From assembly GCA_038231255.1 (NCBI GenBank), contig JBBRLR010000017.1, positions 1-64,000 of the forward strand: a stretch of 64,000 nucleotides of DNA. The letters are read 5' to 3'. The notes beneath the pieces were generated by a model. It had not been told where the DNA came from, made no database searches, and saw only the letters and a list, made by a program, of their open reading frames with translations. This document shows positions 8,155-16,919 of the stretch, piece after piece. How positions within the stretch are numbered: position 1 is the first letter of the stretch; the number at the start of each line of letters is the position of its first letter. The DNA is from JALYUS01 sp038231255. GTDB taxonomy: Bacteria; Chloroflexota; Chloroflexia; Thermomicrobiales; JALYUS01. The translations under genes were made by a program, and so were the position numbers.

Positions 8155-9749
8155 GTAGGGCGCTTCGCCTCGCCTCCGGCGTCTATCGCGAGCCGTTGCT
8201 CTGGCCGCTCGGCGTGGCGGTGCTGTTGCTCTTCCTCGTCCCGTCCACGCTCGCCGCGCTCCTACCGCTCGGCATCGTCGGGTTGATCGGGGTGCGGCGG
8301 CCCGCGCTCGTCGTCATGGTCATCCCGGTGACGTTCCCGTTCCACGATGTCACCTCACCCGCCGCGCACCTGCATCTCGACCGCACGGCGCTCCTGATCG
8401 GGGTGGCGCTGCTCGCGACCTTCGGGCACGTCGTGCTAGCCGTGCTCCCCGCCTACCTGCCGGCAATCGGCAGGTTCTCGGCAGTGGTCGTCGAAGAAAC
8501 ATGGACGCGCGACGACATTCGCGCCTTCCCGACGGAGATGACCGCCTTTCTTTGGCGACCCGGCACCTGGGCGGCGCTCTCGCTCTTCATGCTCGGCATC
8601 CTCTCGCTCTTCACCGTGGCGGACACGGAGTTCCGGGGCAACAGTATCCGCGAGTTCCGCATGACGATCCTTTTCCCCGTCGTCCTATTCCTGCTCGCCG
8701 CCGCGCTGCTCGAAGGGAGCGAGCGTCGCCGGATCATGTTCCAACTTATGGTCCTCGGCGTGGACGCAGTGATCATCTCCGGCGTGATCATCTCACTGAT
8801 CGCCTATCTCCAGTTCGCGCGCGGCGGCGGCCTCGATGTCGAGGGCGTGCGGCGCATCCGCTCCGTCTTCCACCACCCGAACGAACTCGCCCTTTATCTC
8901 GGCCGGATTGTGCCCGTCACGGCGGCGTATGTCTTCTTCATGCCACGCACCTGGCGGACATGGGCGTACCTCGTCGCGACCGTAGTGATGCTCGGCGCAA
9001 TCGGGCTGTCGTTCTCGCGCGGCGGCTACATCGGCGTGGCTGCGGCGTTGCTGCTGCTGCTCTGCGCGACGGGCAACCGGCGGCTGATCGTCGGCTACAT
9101 CGCGGCAGGCACGTTCGTCGGTATCGCGGCGTTCGCGACGGGGATCGAGCGGTTCACCTCGATCGTCCACCCGGCGAGCGGCAGCGACGGGCTGCGCCTC
9201 AACATCTGGGCATCGGCGGCGCGGATGCTGCGCGATCATCCCGCATGGGGCGTCGGCCTCGACCAGTTCGTCTCGCAGTATCCGCGCTACATCAAGCCGG
9301 ACGCCTGGCAGGAGCGGTTCACGTCGCACCCACACAACCTGATCCTCGATTTCTACGTCCGCCTCGGGCTGCTCGGCCTCGCCTGGCTGATCTTCACACT
9401 CGTCCCGTTCATGGTGCGCGGCTGGCGCGTGGCGATGCGGCGCAAGGCGGAGGGAGACCCGCTCCGCTTCGCCCTGGTCATCGGCGCGACGGGCACACTC
9501 GTGGATTTCACGGTGCACGGCATGGTGGATCAGGACTACTTTTTGCACATGCTCGCCTACGGCTTCTGGTTCGCCATCCTCCTGATCCGCGTCGGCGCGT
9601 CGGAGTGGTCGGCGGACGGGACGGGGCTGACGAGCGGGCCGCAGCCCGTCCGCACGCCGCTGGCGCGACGCATCGCCGATCCCGCGATCCCCACGCCAGC
9701 GACCGCCCGCAGGACGACGCCACTCGCCGGGAGCGGCCATCCCGTGTAG
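8151..9749 (+). CDS. O-antigen ligase/polymerase (Wzy_C) family membrane protein
   Basis: The start at 8151 gives a 4-nt ATGA overlap with the hydrolase gene. The 532-residue protein has about a dozen hydrophobic helices and the large loop typical of the WaaL/Wzy family, including SRGGYIGVAAA, the HPAWGVGLDQF motif and SHPHNLILDF. Such proteins join or polymerise lipid-linked glycans at the outer face of the membrane. A Pro/Ala-rich polar tail follows the last helix. A second family member lies at 10,957, and a decarboxylase making UDP-xylose lies between them. Confidence 0.88.
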   Translation: MSRALRLASGVYREPLLWPLGVAVLLLFLVPSTLAALLPLGIVGLIGVRRPALVVMVIPVTFPFHDVTSPAAHLHLDRTALLIGVALLATFGHVVLAVLPAYLPAIGRFSAVVVEETWTRDDIRAFPTEMTAFLWRPGTWAALSLFMLGILSLFTVADTEFRGNSIREFRMTILFPVVLFLLAAALLEGSERRRIMFQLMVLGVDAVIISGVIISLIAYLQFARGGGLDVEGVRRIRSVFHHPNELALYLGRIVPVTAAYVFFMPRTWRTWAYLVATVVMLGAIGLSFSRGGYIGVAAALLLLLCATGNRRLIVGYIAAGTFVGIAAFATGIERFTSIVHPASGSDGLRLNIWASAARMLRDHPAWGVGLDQFVSQYPRYIKPDAWQERFTSHPHNLILDFYVRLGLLGLAWLIFTLVPFMVRGWRVAMRRKAEGDPLRFALVIGATGTLVDFTVHGMVDQDYFLHMLAYGFWFAILLIRVGASEWSADGTGLTSGPQPVRTPLARRIADPAIPTPATARRTTPLAGSGHPV

Positions 9750-9759
9750 GATACGCGAA

Positions 9760-9787
9760 GTGCTGAGTGCTGAGTGCTGAGTGCTGA
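9760..9787. repeat. Tandem heptamer repeat, 4 x GTGCTGA
   Basis: Four exact head-to-tail copies of GTGCTGA (9760-9787) are followed by GTACC. The repeat lies in the short space between the O-antigen ligase stop and the next gene. It is of the same style as the AGCAATG repeats at 1261 and the GAGTACTGAG words near 31,490. Confidence 0.9.
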
Positions 9788-9850
9788 GTACCAGGTACAG
9801 GCGTCCCCGATGATTGCCTGAACCTACATCATAATGGAAGCGGGGCGAGG

Positions 9851-10831
9851 GTGCGGATATTGGTGGCGGGCGGGGCGGGGTTCATCGGGTCGCATCTCGT
9901 GGACGCGCTGCTGGCGCGCGGCGACGAGGTGGTCGTCTGGGACAACCTGATCACCGGCACGATGGCCAACCTCGCCCACCTCGGCGAAGCGCCCGGCTTC
10001 ACCTTCGTGCGGCACGACATCGTGCAACCCCTCCCCGACCCTGGCCCGATCGAGCGCATCTACCACCTCGCCTCCCCTGCCAGCCCGGAGGGGTATCGCG
10101 GCCACCCGATCGAGACGCACCTCACCAACAGCCTCGGCACCTATCACCTGCTCGAACTCGCCAAGGCGACGGGCGCGCGCCTCTTACTCGCCTCCACCAG
10201 CGAGGCGTACGGCGACCCGCAGGAGCACCCGCAGCGCGAGACCTACCGGGGCTATGTCAACCCGGTCGGGCCGCGCTCCTGCTACGACGAGAGCAAGCGG
10301 TTCGCCGAGTCACTGACGATGGAGTACCATCGCATCTACGATCAGGACACGCGCATCGTGCGCATCTTCAATACCTACGGGCCGCGCATGGACATCGCCG
10401 ACGGGCGGGTGATTCCGAACCTGCTGTCGCAGGCGCTGCGGGGCGAGGCTTTGACGTTGTACGACGGCGGCGAGCGGACGCGCGCCTTCTGCTACATCGC
10501 CGACCTCGTGCGCGGGCTGACAGCGGTGATGGAAAGCCCCAACGCGAAGGGCGAGGTGATCAACCTCGGCAACCCGGACGAGCGAACGATCCGCAGCCTC
10601 GCCGAAGCAATCCTGCGCGCCACCGATCGGACCCTGCCGTTTGTGGATCGCCCGACAGCGGTGGGGGACGACCCGAACCGCCGCTGCCCGGACATCACCA
10701 AGGCGCGCGCGCTGGTGGGATGGGAGCCGGCCATCCCGCTCGACGAGGGGCTGCGGCTCACCATCCCCTTCTTCGAACAGGTCCTCGGCAATGAAGGACT
10801 GCGGGCGCCCTCTGGGCAGCATGAAGTCTGA
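9851..10831 (+). CDS. uxs: UDP-glucuronate decarboxylase (UDP-xylose synthase), SDR epimerase family
   Basis: 326 residues with a GTG start preceded by GGGGCGAGG. The NAD-binding motif GGAGFIGSHL is at 7-16 and the catalytic YxxxK is within CYDESKR near 143. The segment YGDPQEHPQ followed by VNPVGPRSCYDESKR is the signature of the enzymes that turn UDP-glucuronate into UDP-xylose. It acts in the cytoplasm to supply a nucleotide sugar for polysaccharide. An ATG at 9834 is out of frame, so the GTG is the only plausible start. Confidence 0.9.
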   Translation: MRILVAGGAGFIGSHLVDALLARGDEVVVWDNLITGTMANLAHLGEAPGFTFVRHDIVQPLPDPGPIERIYHLASPASPEGYRGHPIETHLTNSLGTYHLLELAKATGARLLLASTSEAYGDPQEHPQRETYRGYVNPVGPRSCYDESKRFAESLTMEYHRIYDQDTRIVRIFNTYGPRMDIADGRVIPNLLSQALRGEALTLYDGGERTRAFCYIADLVRGLTAVMESPNAKGEVINLGNPDERTIRSLAEAILRATDRTLPFVDRPTAVGDDPNRRCPDITKARALVGWEPAIPLDEGLRLTIPFFEQVLGNEGLRAPSGQHEV

Positions 10832-10858
10832 GGACTGAGGACCAAGAAGGACGAAATC

Positions 10859-10885
10859 GGGAGGGCGCACGCAATGCGCCCCTAC
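10859..10885. repeat. Palindromic repeat, GTAGGGGCG family, copy 1
   Basis: GGGCGCA and TGCGCCC form a 7-bp stem around a 5-nt loop, within flanks reading GGGAGGGCG on the left and CCCCTAC on the right. Two relatives at 26,154 and 26,225 share the flanks but have a different palindrome core. Confidence 0.7.
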
Positions 10886-10901
10886 GATCCCTGTATTGCT
10901 C

Positions 10902-10949
10902 CCCCTCTCCACTGCTTGCCAGCAATGGAGAGGGGCCGGGGGTGAGGCT
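10902..10949. repeat. Palindromic repeat, CCCCTCTCC family, copy 1
   Basis: CCCCTCTCCA (10902-10911) pairs with TGGAGAGGGG (10926-10935), followed by CCGGGGGTGAGG. The same design appears twice around 18,186-18,322. The extension contains a GTG at 10,942 that is in frame with the next gene, but it belongs to the repeat. Confidence 0.8.
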
Positions 10950-10956
10950 CCCAATC

Positions 10957-12516
10957 ATGCAATTCTCCACCTCGCTCCAGCGCAAACAACCGAGCAGATG
11001 GTTTGAGCAAATGCGCGGCTCCCCGCTCGCGCCGCCCGCGCTGATGGCGGGCCTGACGCTGGTCGCGCTCGGGCTGTTGGCAGTCCTCGGGCCGGTGCTG
11101 GCCGTCGCGCTCGTTATCGGCGGCGCGATTGTGCTCCTGACGCTGGCGGAGCCGCGCTACGGCTTGTATCTCGCCGTGCTTTCCGTGCCGGTGCAGCAGT
11201 ATGGCGCGGTCAAGGGGCTGACGGCGACGCAGGGCGCGTTCCTGCTCGTGCTCGGCGCGTGGGCGGCGGGCAAACTGCTGCGCGGCGCGAAGTGGGAAGT
11301 GCTGCGGGACGCGAATCTCTGGCGGTTCGCCCTCTTTTATGTCGCCATCCTCGCCTCAGGCCGCGTCGCGGGGGACATCGGGGCGACGCTCACCGAGGGA
11401 TTCCACTGGGGCGAGGCGCTGGCGATCTACGTAATCGCGCGAGACACGCTACGCACGCGGCGCGACTGGGCAGGGCTCGTCGCCTGCTTGTTTGTCGGCG
11501 CGAGTGGGGAAGCATTCATCGGCACGGTGCAGAGCAAACTCGGCCTCGGCAATCTCTCCTTTTTCGTCGGCGGCATCGCGCGCTCCTTCGGCACCTTCGG
11601 GCGCCCAAACTCGTACGCCGGGTACCTCGAAATGATCCTCCCCTTTGCCGTCACGGTCGCACTTTGGGCATTGTTCGCCCTCCCGGCGGCGGTGCGACGC
11701 TGGCGGGCGATGCGCGGCGGACCGCTCACAGCGGAACGGCGCGCGCTCCTGCCGCTGCTCGGTCTGCTGATAACGCTCGCGGGCGCGGGCACGACAGCGC
11801 TGATGCTCGCGGCGGGCATCACGCTTTCGCTTTCGCGCGGGGCGTGGTTCGGCGCAGCGGCGGGGGTGCTCGTGATAATGCTGCTCGCCGGGCGGCGCTG
11901 GGCGATCGCGGCCCTCATCGCGACTGGATTGCTGGTCGCCGTCCTCACGCTCGGCGGGGCAGGTGTGCTACCGAAAACGCTCCAGGAGCGGATCGGCAGC
12001 GTCGGCAGCAGCCTGATCCTGCTCGATTATTACAAGGTGCCGATCACGGACGCCAACTTCGCCGTCAAGGAACGGATGGCGTACTGGTTCGGCGGCATCC
12101 GTATGGCGGAGGATCATCCGTGGCAGGGCGTCGGTCTCGGCAACTACGGCCAGGAATACGACGCGAAGTACTTCACCTCGCCTTTCATGAAGTCGCAGGT
12201 TCACGCGCACAACTACTACATCCACATCACGGCGGAGACGGGTGTGATCGGGCTGGTGGCCTACCTGCTTCTGATTGGCGGCGTCTTCGCGACGGGCGTT
12301 GGCGCGGTGCGGCGGACGGCGCGCGACCCCTTCGCCCGCGCCCTCGCCCTCGGCGGCGTCGGGGTGATCGTCGCGGTCGCCGTCCACAACCTTTTCGAGG
12401 ACCTGCACGTCCTCAGCCTCGGCGTCCACCTCAGCGCGGTCTGGGCGCTGCTCGCCGCGATCCGCGCCAGCAACGAGTGTCCGGCAGCGAACCGATTGTG
12501 CAGACCAGGGTCATGA
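10957..12516 (+). CDS. O-antigen ligase/polymerase (Wzy_C) family membrane protein
   Basis: 519 residues from the ATG at 10957; an in-frame GTG at 10942 lies inside a palindromic repeat and was rejected as start. About eleven membrane helices are visible, with the family loop containing EDHPWQGVGLGNYGQEY and VHAHNYYIHITAETG, the region that holds the catalytic residues in WaaL/Wzy-like proteins. It probably polymerises or transfers lipid-linked glycans. It and the related protein at 8151 flank the UDP-xylose synthase gene, which suggests a shared exopolysaccharide pathway. Confidence 0.87.
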   Translation: MQFSTSLQRKQPSRWFEQMRGSPLAPPALMAGLTLVALGLLAVLGPVLAVALVIGGAIVLLTLAEPRYGLYLAVLSVPVQQYGAVKGLTATQGAFLLVLGAWAAGKLLRGAKWEVLRDANLWRFALFYVAILASGRVAGDIGATLTEGFHWGEALAIYVIARDTLRTRRDWAGLVACLFVGASGEAFIGTVQSKLGLGNLSFFVGGIARSFGTFGRPNSYAGYLEMILPFAVTVALWALFALPAAVRRWRAMRGGPLTAERRALLPLLGLLITLAGAGTTALMLAAGITLSLSRGAWFGAAAGVLVIMLLAGRRWAIAALIATGLLVAVLTLGGAGVLPKTLQERIGSVGSSLILLDYYKVPITDANFAVKERMAYWFGGIRMAEDHPWQGVGLGNYGQEYDAKYFTSPFMKSQVHAHNYYIHITAETGVIGLVAYLLLIGGVFATGVGAVRRTARDPFARALALGGVGVIVAVAVHNLFEDLHVLSLGVHLSAVWALLAAIRASNECPAANRLCRPGS

Positions 12517-12546
12517 CAGAGCGTTCGATCTTCTCGCGAGGAAATG

Positions 12547-12858
12547 ATGCCTGAACGATCCTTCCTAATCCTGCTCCTGAGCACCGAGCGTATCCGCGTC
12601 TGGATGTACACGGAACAGGGTGGAGTCGTCAATTTCACCGTTCAATACGAGACGTTCTTCGGCGGGCAATGGATGCCGGTGGTGCGCTACGACGGCTAGC
12701 ACGACCAACCGCACCGCGACACGCTGGACGAGAACGGCCATGTCGTCCACAAAGATTGGTATACTCTGACATACGCTGCGGCCCTCACCTACGGCCTCAA
12801 CGACCTGAAAGTAAACTGGGAGCGGTATCGCACGGACTTCCTGCGGAGGGTTGGATGA
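12547..12858 (+). pseudogene. Small gene with in-frame amber codon (DUF7718-like), partner of the next gene
   Basis: Reading from the ATG at 12547 gives 50 residues ending MPVVRYDG, a TAG at 12697-12699, then continues in the same frame as HDQPHRDTLDENGHVVHKD and on to a TGA at 12856-12858. The parts before and after the TAG together look like one protein of about 103 residues of a family I recall as DUF7718 (RYD...HRD core, later NWERYR). The stop overlaps the next ATG by ATGA, as in an intact two-gene operon. It is either a one-codon pseudogene or is read through. Confidence 0.6.
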
Positions 12859-13130
12859 CCGAGTTTGCGCATTTTGAACATCGAGCGATGGCGGAGCGCG
12901 TGCTCGAACTGACGAGCGCGTTCATAGAGTCCATCGCCGCGAACCCCGCGATGGCTCCGATGATTCCTGATGGCGCGACGCTCATCCTGGTACCCGATAA
13001 CGACCCCGAACTTGCGGCGCATAGTGTTTCGCTCGGCATGGATGCGATCGCGGCGGGCGAGAACGTCTACTTCCTCCACATCCAGATAACGGGCGCACAC
13101 CCTAGCGCGTCCATGCAGCGTAGCGCATAA
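12855..13130 (+). CDS. Small protein, DUF5647-like, second gene of a pair
   Basis: 91 residues, starting with an ATG that overlaps the preceding stop (ATGA). The core, AAHSVSLGMDAIAAGENVYF preceded by IPDGATLILVPDNDPE, resembles a small family I recall as DUF5647, which usually follows a DUF7718-like gene. The last 15 residues (QITGAHPSASMQRSA) look unrelated to the family, suggesting 3' decay. The pairing and overlap resemble a toxin-antitoxin layout, but that function is speculative. Confidence 0.6.
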   Translation: MTEFAHFEHRAMAERVLELTSAFIESIAANPAMAPMIPDGATLILVPDNDPELAAHSVSLGMDAIAAGENVYFLHIQITGAHPSASMQRSA

Positions 13131-13176
13131 TCCCCGATCATCCGGTAAGGCATCCGTGCTTCAGATCGCCGCGCCG

Positions 13177-13965
13177 CTAATCGCCGGGCAGGTACATCGC
13201 GTAGCCGCCGGTGACGAGCAGGGTCTGCCCGGTGGTGTAGGCGCTCTCCGGCAAGCAGAAGAAGCGGACGGCAGCGGCGATGTCGTCCGCCGTGCCGACG
13301 CGACCGAGCGGGATCCACTGCTCGGCCTGGGCGCGCCATCGTTCCTCGTCGCGCGGTGCGCCGGGCCGCTCGGCCATGTTGCCGGGGGCGACGCAGTTGA
13401 CCGAGATGCCGTGCGGCCCAAGTTCGTAGGCCATGTTGCGCGTCGTCGCCTCGATGGCCGCCTTCGCCGCGTTGTAGACGAGCCGCTCGCGGTGGTTGTA
13501 GTGCGCGCCGATGGTGGAGATGTTGACGATCCGGCCGCGAATGCCGCGCTCGATCATCTGCCTGGCCGCGTGCTGGCTGAGGACAAACGTCGCCCGCCAG
13601 TTCGCGTTCATCGTCCAGTCCGCCCCCTCGTCGGAGACCTCCCAGAAGTTACCCCGGCTGCCGCGCGAGCCGCCCGCGTTGTTGATGAGAAGATCGAGGT
13701 GCGGCACGCGCGCCAGTACCGCCGTCGCCAGCCGGTGCATTTCTTCGACGCGCGACAGGTCCGCCACCATCCCCCACGCCTCGACGCCGTGCTGCCGCAT
13801 GATCGCCACGGCAGGCTCGATCAATTCTTCCTCCATGCCATGCACGACGATGTTCGCGCCCTCTTGCGCGAGCCATTCCGCCGACCGCTGCCCCAACCCC
13901 TTTGTGCTCCCCGTGACCAGCGCCCATTTCCCCACTAATTTGCCTTCGGAAGTCGTCGCCATCAT
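13177..13965 (-). CDS. Short-chain dehydrogenase/reductase (SDR)
   Basis: 262 residues from the ATG at 13965, which has GGAGGAGAA directly upstream; a longer in-frame reading to 14130 lacks such a site. Features are the NAD(P)-binding TGSTKGLGQRSAEWLA near 18-33, NNAGGSRG, and the catalytic YNAAK preceded by the Ser in NISTIGAHYN. It resembles FabG/glucose-dehydrogenase-like oxidoreductases. The substrate is not evident. It is divergent from the thioesterase gene at 14067. Confidence 0.88.
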   Translation of the reverse strand: MMATTSEGKLVGKWALVTGSTKGLGQRSAEWLAQEGANIVVHGMEEELIEPAVAIMRQHGVEAWGMVADLSRVEEMHRLATAVLARVPHLDLLINNAGGSRGSRGNFWEVSDEGADWTMNANWRATFVLSQHAARQMIERGIRGRIVNISTIGAHYNHRERLVYNAAKAAIEATTRNMAYELGPHGISVNCVAPGNMAERPGAPRDEERWRAQAEQWIPLGRVGTADDIAAAVRFFCLPESAYTTGQTLLVTGGYAMYLPGD

Positions 13966-14066
13966 TTTCTCCTCCGCGCGCAATATCGTTATCAGGCAGA
14001 TTGGCCTACCGCATCTGGTAGCATATTCACCATGATGAGGATACGCGATACGGAGGGCAATCGGTG

Positions 14067-14612
14067 ATGGCAGGTGACGCGGCAGCAACGCACGACGCGG
14101 ATGAGGAGACGACGACCGATTCGCACGCAACTTCGCCCCGGTTTGCCGCGCACTTCAAGGTCCGGCACTACGAGATGGACGCCCTCGGCCACGTCAATAA
14201 CGCGGTCTACCTGCATTATCTGGAGCAGGCAGCCTACGAGCATTCAGCGGCAGCGGGATTTTCGGACGAGCGGACGCGGGCGCTCGGCGGTATCTGGATC
14301 GTCCGCAAACACGAGATCGAATATCTCCGCCCCGCGACGGCGGGCGACGTGCTCCAAGTCGTCACCTGGGCCGTCGAATTCAAGGGCGCGCGGGCCTTCC
14401 GCGACTACGCGATCTTCCGCTACGACGGCCCGGCGAGTAATCCGCACGGCATCCCCGCCGACGGTTTCTTCGCGCCCGATCAGCCATTACCCGCCGACCC
14501 ACTTGTGCGCGCCCGCACTCTCTGGGTCTGGGCCGATCTGCTTACTGCCCGCCCGCGCCGCATCCCCCCCGCGCTCTATCCCGCCTTCTTCGCTGCCACC
14601 GAAACCGATTGA
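14067..14612 (+). CDS. Acyl-CoA thioesterase, 4HBT hotdog family
   Basis: 181 residues with GGAGGG about 10 nt upstream of the ATG. The hotdog motif HYEMDALGHVNNAVYLHYLE (about residues 32-51) contains the catalytic Asp and the active-site helix of 4-hydroxybenzoyl-CoA-type thioesterases. It probably hydrolyses an acyl-CoA in the cytoplasm. Its 3' end overlaps the 3' end of the convergent DAHP synthase gene by 37 bp, so the last residues may differ from the family. Confidence 0.82.
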   Translation: MAGDAAATHDADEETTTDSHATSPRFAAHFKVRHYEMDALGHVNNAVYLHYLEQAAYEHSAAAGFSDERTRALGGIWIVRKHEIEYLRPATAGDVLQVVTWAVEFKGARAFRDYAIFRYDGPASNPHGIPADGFFAPDQPLPADPLVRARTLWVWADLLTARPRRIPPALYPAFFAATETD

Positions 14613-15880
14613 ACCGAGGCGGCGGTGCGGCGCGAGCGGACGGCAGCGGCGAGTTCTTCGAGGACGGGGACAGTCATCTCCCAGCCCATGCAGGCATCGG
14701 TGACGCTCTGGCCATAGACGAGGTGGGCGCGATCCATCAAATCCTGCCGGCCATCCACAAGGAAACTTTCCAGCATGACGCCGATGATGCCCGTTTCGCC
14801 CCCGGCGATCTGCGCGGCAATCGTGCGGGCGGCGACGGGCTGGCGGCGGTAGTCTTTCTCACTGTTGCCGTGGCTCGTGTCAATCATCACGCGAGGTTGG
14901 AGTCCGGCGTCGCGCAAACTCGCCAGCGTCTTCTGGACGCTGGCGGCATCGTAGTTGATGCCGCTCCGCCCGCCGCGCAGAATGACGTGGCAGTCCGGGT
15001 TGCCGTAGGTCGCGACGATGCCCGCCAGTCCCTGTTCGGTGACGCCGAGGAAGCGATGCGGGTACGCCGCCGCGTGCAGGGCGTCAATCGCCATCTGCAC
15101 CCCGCCGCCCGTCCCGTTCTTGAAGCCGACCGGCATCGAAAGGCCCGATGCCAGTTCGCGGTGGACCTGGCTTTCGGTCGTGCGCGCCCCGATCGCGCCC
15201 CAGGTGACGACATCGGCGAAGAATTGCGGCAGGATCGGGTCGAGGAACTCGCAGCCGACGGGCAGGCCGAGCGCAACGAGGTCGAGCAGCAACCGCCGCG
15301 CGAGGCGCAGCCCTTCATTGACCGCGAAACTGCCGTCGAGGCGCGGATCGTTGATCAGCCCCTTCCAGCCGACCGTCGTGCGCGGCTTCTCGAAGTAGAC
15401 GCGCATGACGATGCAGAGATCGGCGGCGAACGCGTCGGTGAGCCGCTTCAGCCGCTCGGCGTAGTCGCGCGCGGCGTCGCAGTCGTGGATCGAGCAGGGG
15501 CCGACGATCACCACGAGTCGGTCGTCTTTGCCGCGCAGGATACGGCTGATCGCGTCGCGGGCGCGGCTAACCATCTCGGCTCCGTCGGCGGTGAGCGGCA
15601 ACTCTTCGAGCAGGATCGCGGGCGGCACGAGTGGCCGGATGCTCTCGATGCGCAGGTCGCGCGTCCGGAGCGGCCCCGGCGCATCGCGGCGCACGACCAT
15701 CTCCACACCGGGCAGCGCCGCCAGCAACTCCTTGTGCTCGAGCGAGATTTCGCCCGATATTTCGATCACCGTATGCCCGGCGTCGGTGTATACCTCCGCG
15801 TCAAGCCCCGCCGATTGCGCCCGGTCGCGGACCGCTTCGATCTCCCCACGCGCCGCCCCACTTCGCATCACGACCAACAT
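14576..15880 (-). CDS. 3-deoxy-7-phosphoheptulonate (DAHP) synthase with N-terminal ferredoxin-like domain
   Basis: 434 residues from the ATG at 15880, preceded by GAGGGGAGG. The enzyme joins phosphoenolpyruvate and erythrose 4-phosphate in the first step of the shikimate pathway. The catalytic domain (about 95-425) is of the AroG/AroF class I-alpha type: VVIVGPCSIHD, YFEKPRTTVGWKGLINDP, GFKNGTGG and MIDTSHGNS are visible. The first 65 residues (MLVVMRSGA...) resemble the ferredoxin-like regulatory domain usually attached to class I-beta enzymes. An alternative start at 15910 adds ten residues. Confidence 0.88.
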   Translation of the reverse strand: MLVVMRSGAARGEIEAVRDRAQSAGLDAEVYTDAGHTVIEISGEISLEHKELLAALPGVEMVVRRDAPGPLRTRDLRIESIRPLVPPAILLEELPLTADGAEMVSRARDAISRILRGKDDRLVVIVGPCSIHDCDAARDYAERLKRLTDAFAADLCIVMRVYFEKPRTTVGWKGLINDPRLDGSFAVNEGLRLARRLLLDLVALGLPVGCEFLDPILPQFFADVVTWGAIGARTTESQVHRELASGLSMPVGFKNGTGGGVQMAIDALHAAAYPHRFLGVTEQGLAGIVATYGNPDCHVILRGGRSGINYDAASVQKTLASLRDAGLQPRVMIDTSHGNSEKDYRRQPVAARTIAAQIAGGETGIIGVMLESFLVDGRQDLMDRAHLVYGQSVTDACMGWEMTVPVLEELAAAVRSRRTAASVQSVSVAAKKAG

Positions 15881-16229
15881 CGCCCCACGGCCTCCCCTCG
15901 ATTGAATCATCCCGCCACCGCCAAGTCGTTCACACCGGGCGATGACAGTACAGCGTACACCGCAGCTAACCGCAGGATAGCATGAGCACCCAGTCGTGCT
16001 GAATTTCTTCGCTTTGGACGGGGTCATTTGTTTGTACGATGCTGTTGTGAGTCCACAAAAGTCCGCTTGGCGAAGCATATGGTATAACTGATCCTATTGG
16101 GAGAGCGGGCCATGCCAGCGGTGACGCGCATCTGCATGGCCCTGTTCTTGCAACACTTTTCTACTTGGTTACGTGACCGAGAGTTTGTTCACCGCCCGAG
16201 TCGGTGGGGTGAGGCGATGGACGGAGCGT
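15881..16229. other. Gene-free stretch between DAHP synthase and osmoprotectant operon
   Basis: About 350 nt between divergent genes. It should hold both promoters. A TATAAC at 16083-16088 could be a -10 box for the operon to the right, but no good -35 box is spaced from it. I see no convincing small gene, RNA gene or riboswitch. Confidence 0.3.
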
Positions 16230-16877
16230 ATGGGCGTATTCACACGGGCCATCGAATATGTGAATATGGGAGACCACCGTGCCGAGTTGATTGCGGCGAT
16301 TGAGCGCCATCTGCTGCTGGTTGGCATCGCGCTCGGCATCGGTATTCTCGTCTGCGTACCGCTCGGGGCGATCACGGCGCGCTCGCGCATCGCCTCCGCG
16401 ACGGTGATTAACGGCTTCAACGCCCTGCGGGTGATCCCGAGTCTCGCGATCCTGTTCCTCGCGTTGCCCTATTTCGGGCTGTCGCTGAAGTCCGCCGTGT
16501 TGGCGCTAACGATCCTCGCGCTCCCGCCGATTCTGATCAACACCGATGCCGCATTCCGCAATATTGATCCGGCGATCCGCGAGGCGGCCTACGGCATGGG
16601 CATGGCGAGAAGGGAGGTCCTACGGCGGGTCGAGTTCCCCTTGGCAGCGCCGGTAATCATCGCGGGTATTCGCACGGCTGCCGTCGAGGTAATTGCCAGC
16701 GCGACCCTCGCGGCCTTTATCGGGGGAGGCGGCCTCGGCATCTACATCACCCGTGGATTTTCGCTCTACGATAACGCTATCCTACTTGTTGGGGCGGTGC
16801 CCGTTGCCCTGCTCGCGCTCATCACCGAAATCGGAATGAGCGGGCTGCAGCGCGCGTTACAACCGCCGACCCATTGA
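16230..16877 (+). CDS. Osmoprotectant ABC transporter permease 1 (OpuCB/OsmW-like)
   Basis: 215 residues from the ATG at 16230, with GGAG just upstream; a GTG at 16173 gives a longer in-frame version and an ATG at 16266 a shorter one. About five membrane helices and the binding-protein-dependent permease signature near EAAYGMGMARREVLRRVEFP, which contacts the ATPase, are present. It forms one half of a glycine-betaine/choline/carnitine-type importer together with the binding protein, ATPase and second permease downstream. Confidence 0.87.
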   Translation: MGVFTRAIEYVNMGDHRAELIAAIERHLLLVGIALGIGILVCVPLGAITARSRIASATVINGFNALRVIPSLAILFLALPYFGLSLKSAVLALTILALPPILINTDAAFRNIDPAIREAAYGMGMARREVLRRVEFPLAAPVIIAGIRTAAVEVIASATLAAFIGGGGLGIYITRGFSLYDNAILLVGAVPVALLALITEIGMSGLQRALQPPTH

Positions 16878-16919
16878 CGGCGCCGACTGGCGCACGGTGA
16901 TTTCGAGGAGGTATCCGGC

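Noticed and set aside
10942..10956. GTG start for the second O-antigen ligase
   Set aside because: The GTG is part of a palindromic repeat found elsewhere, and the ATG at 10957 gives a sensible N-terminus.
16097..16303. Short plus-strand frame before the osmoprotectant permease
   Set aside because: No family similarity; it runs into the permease gene in another frame and its start lies where the operon promoter should be.
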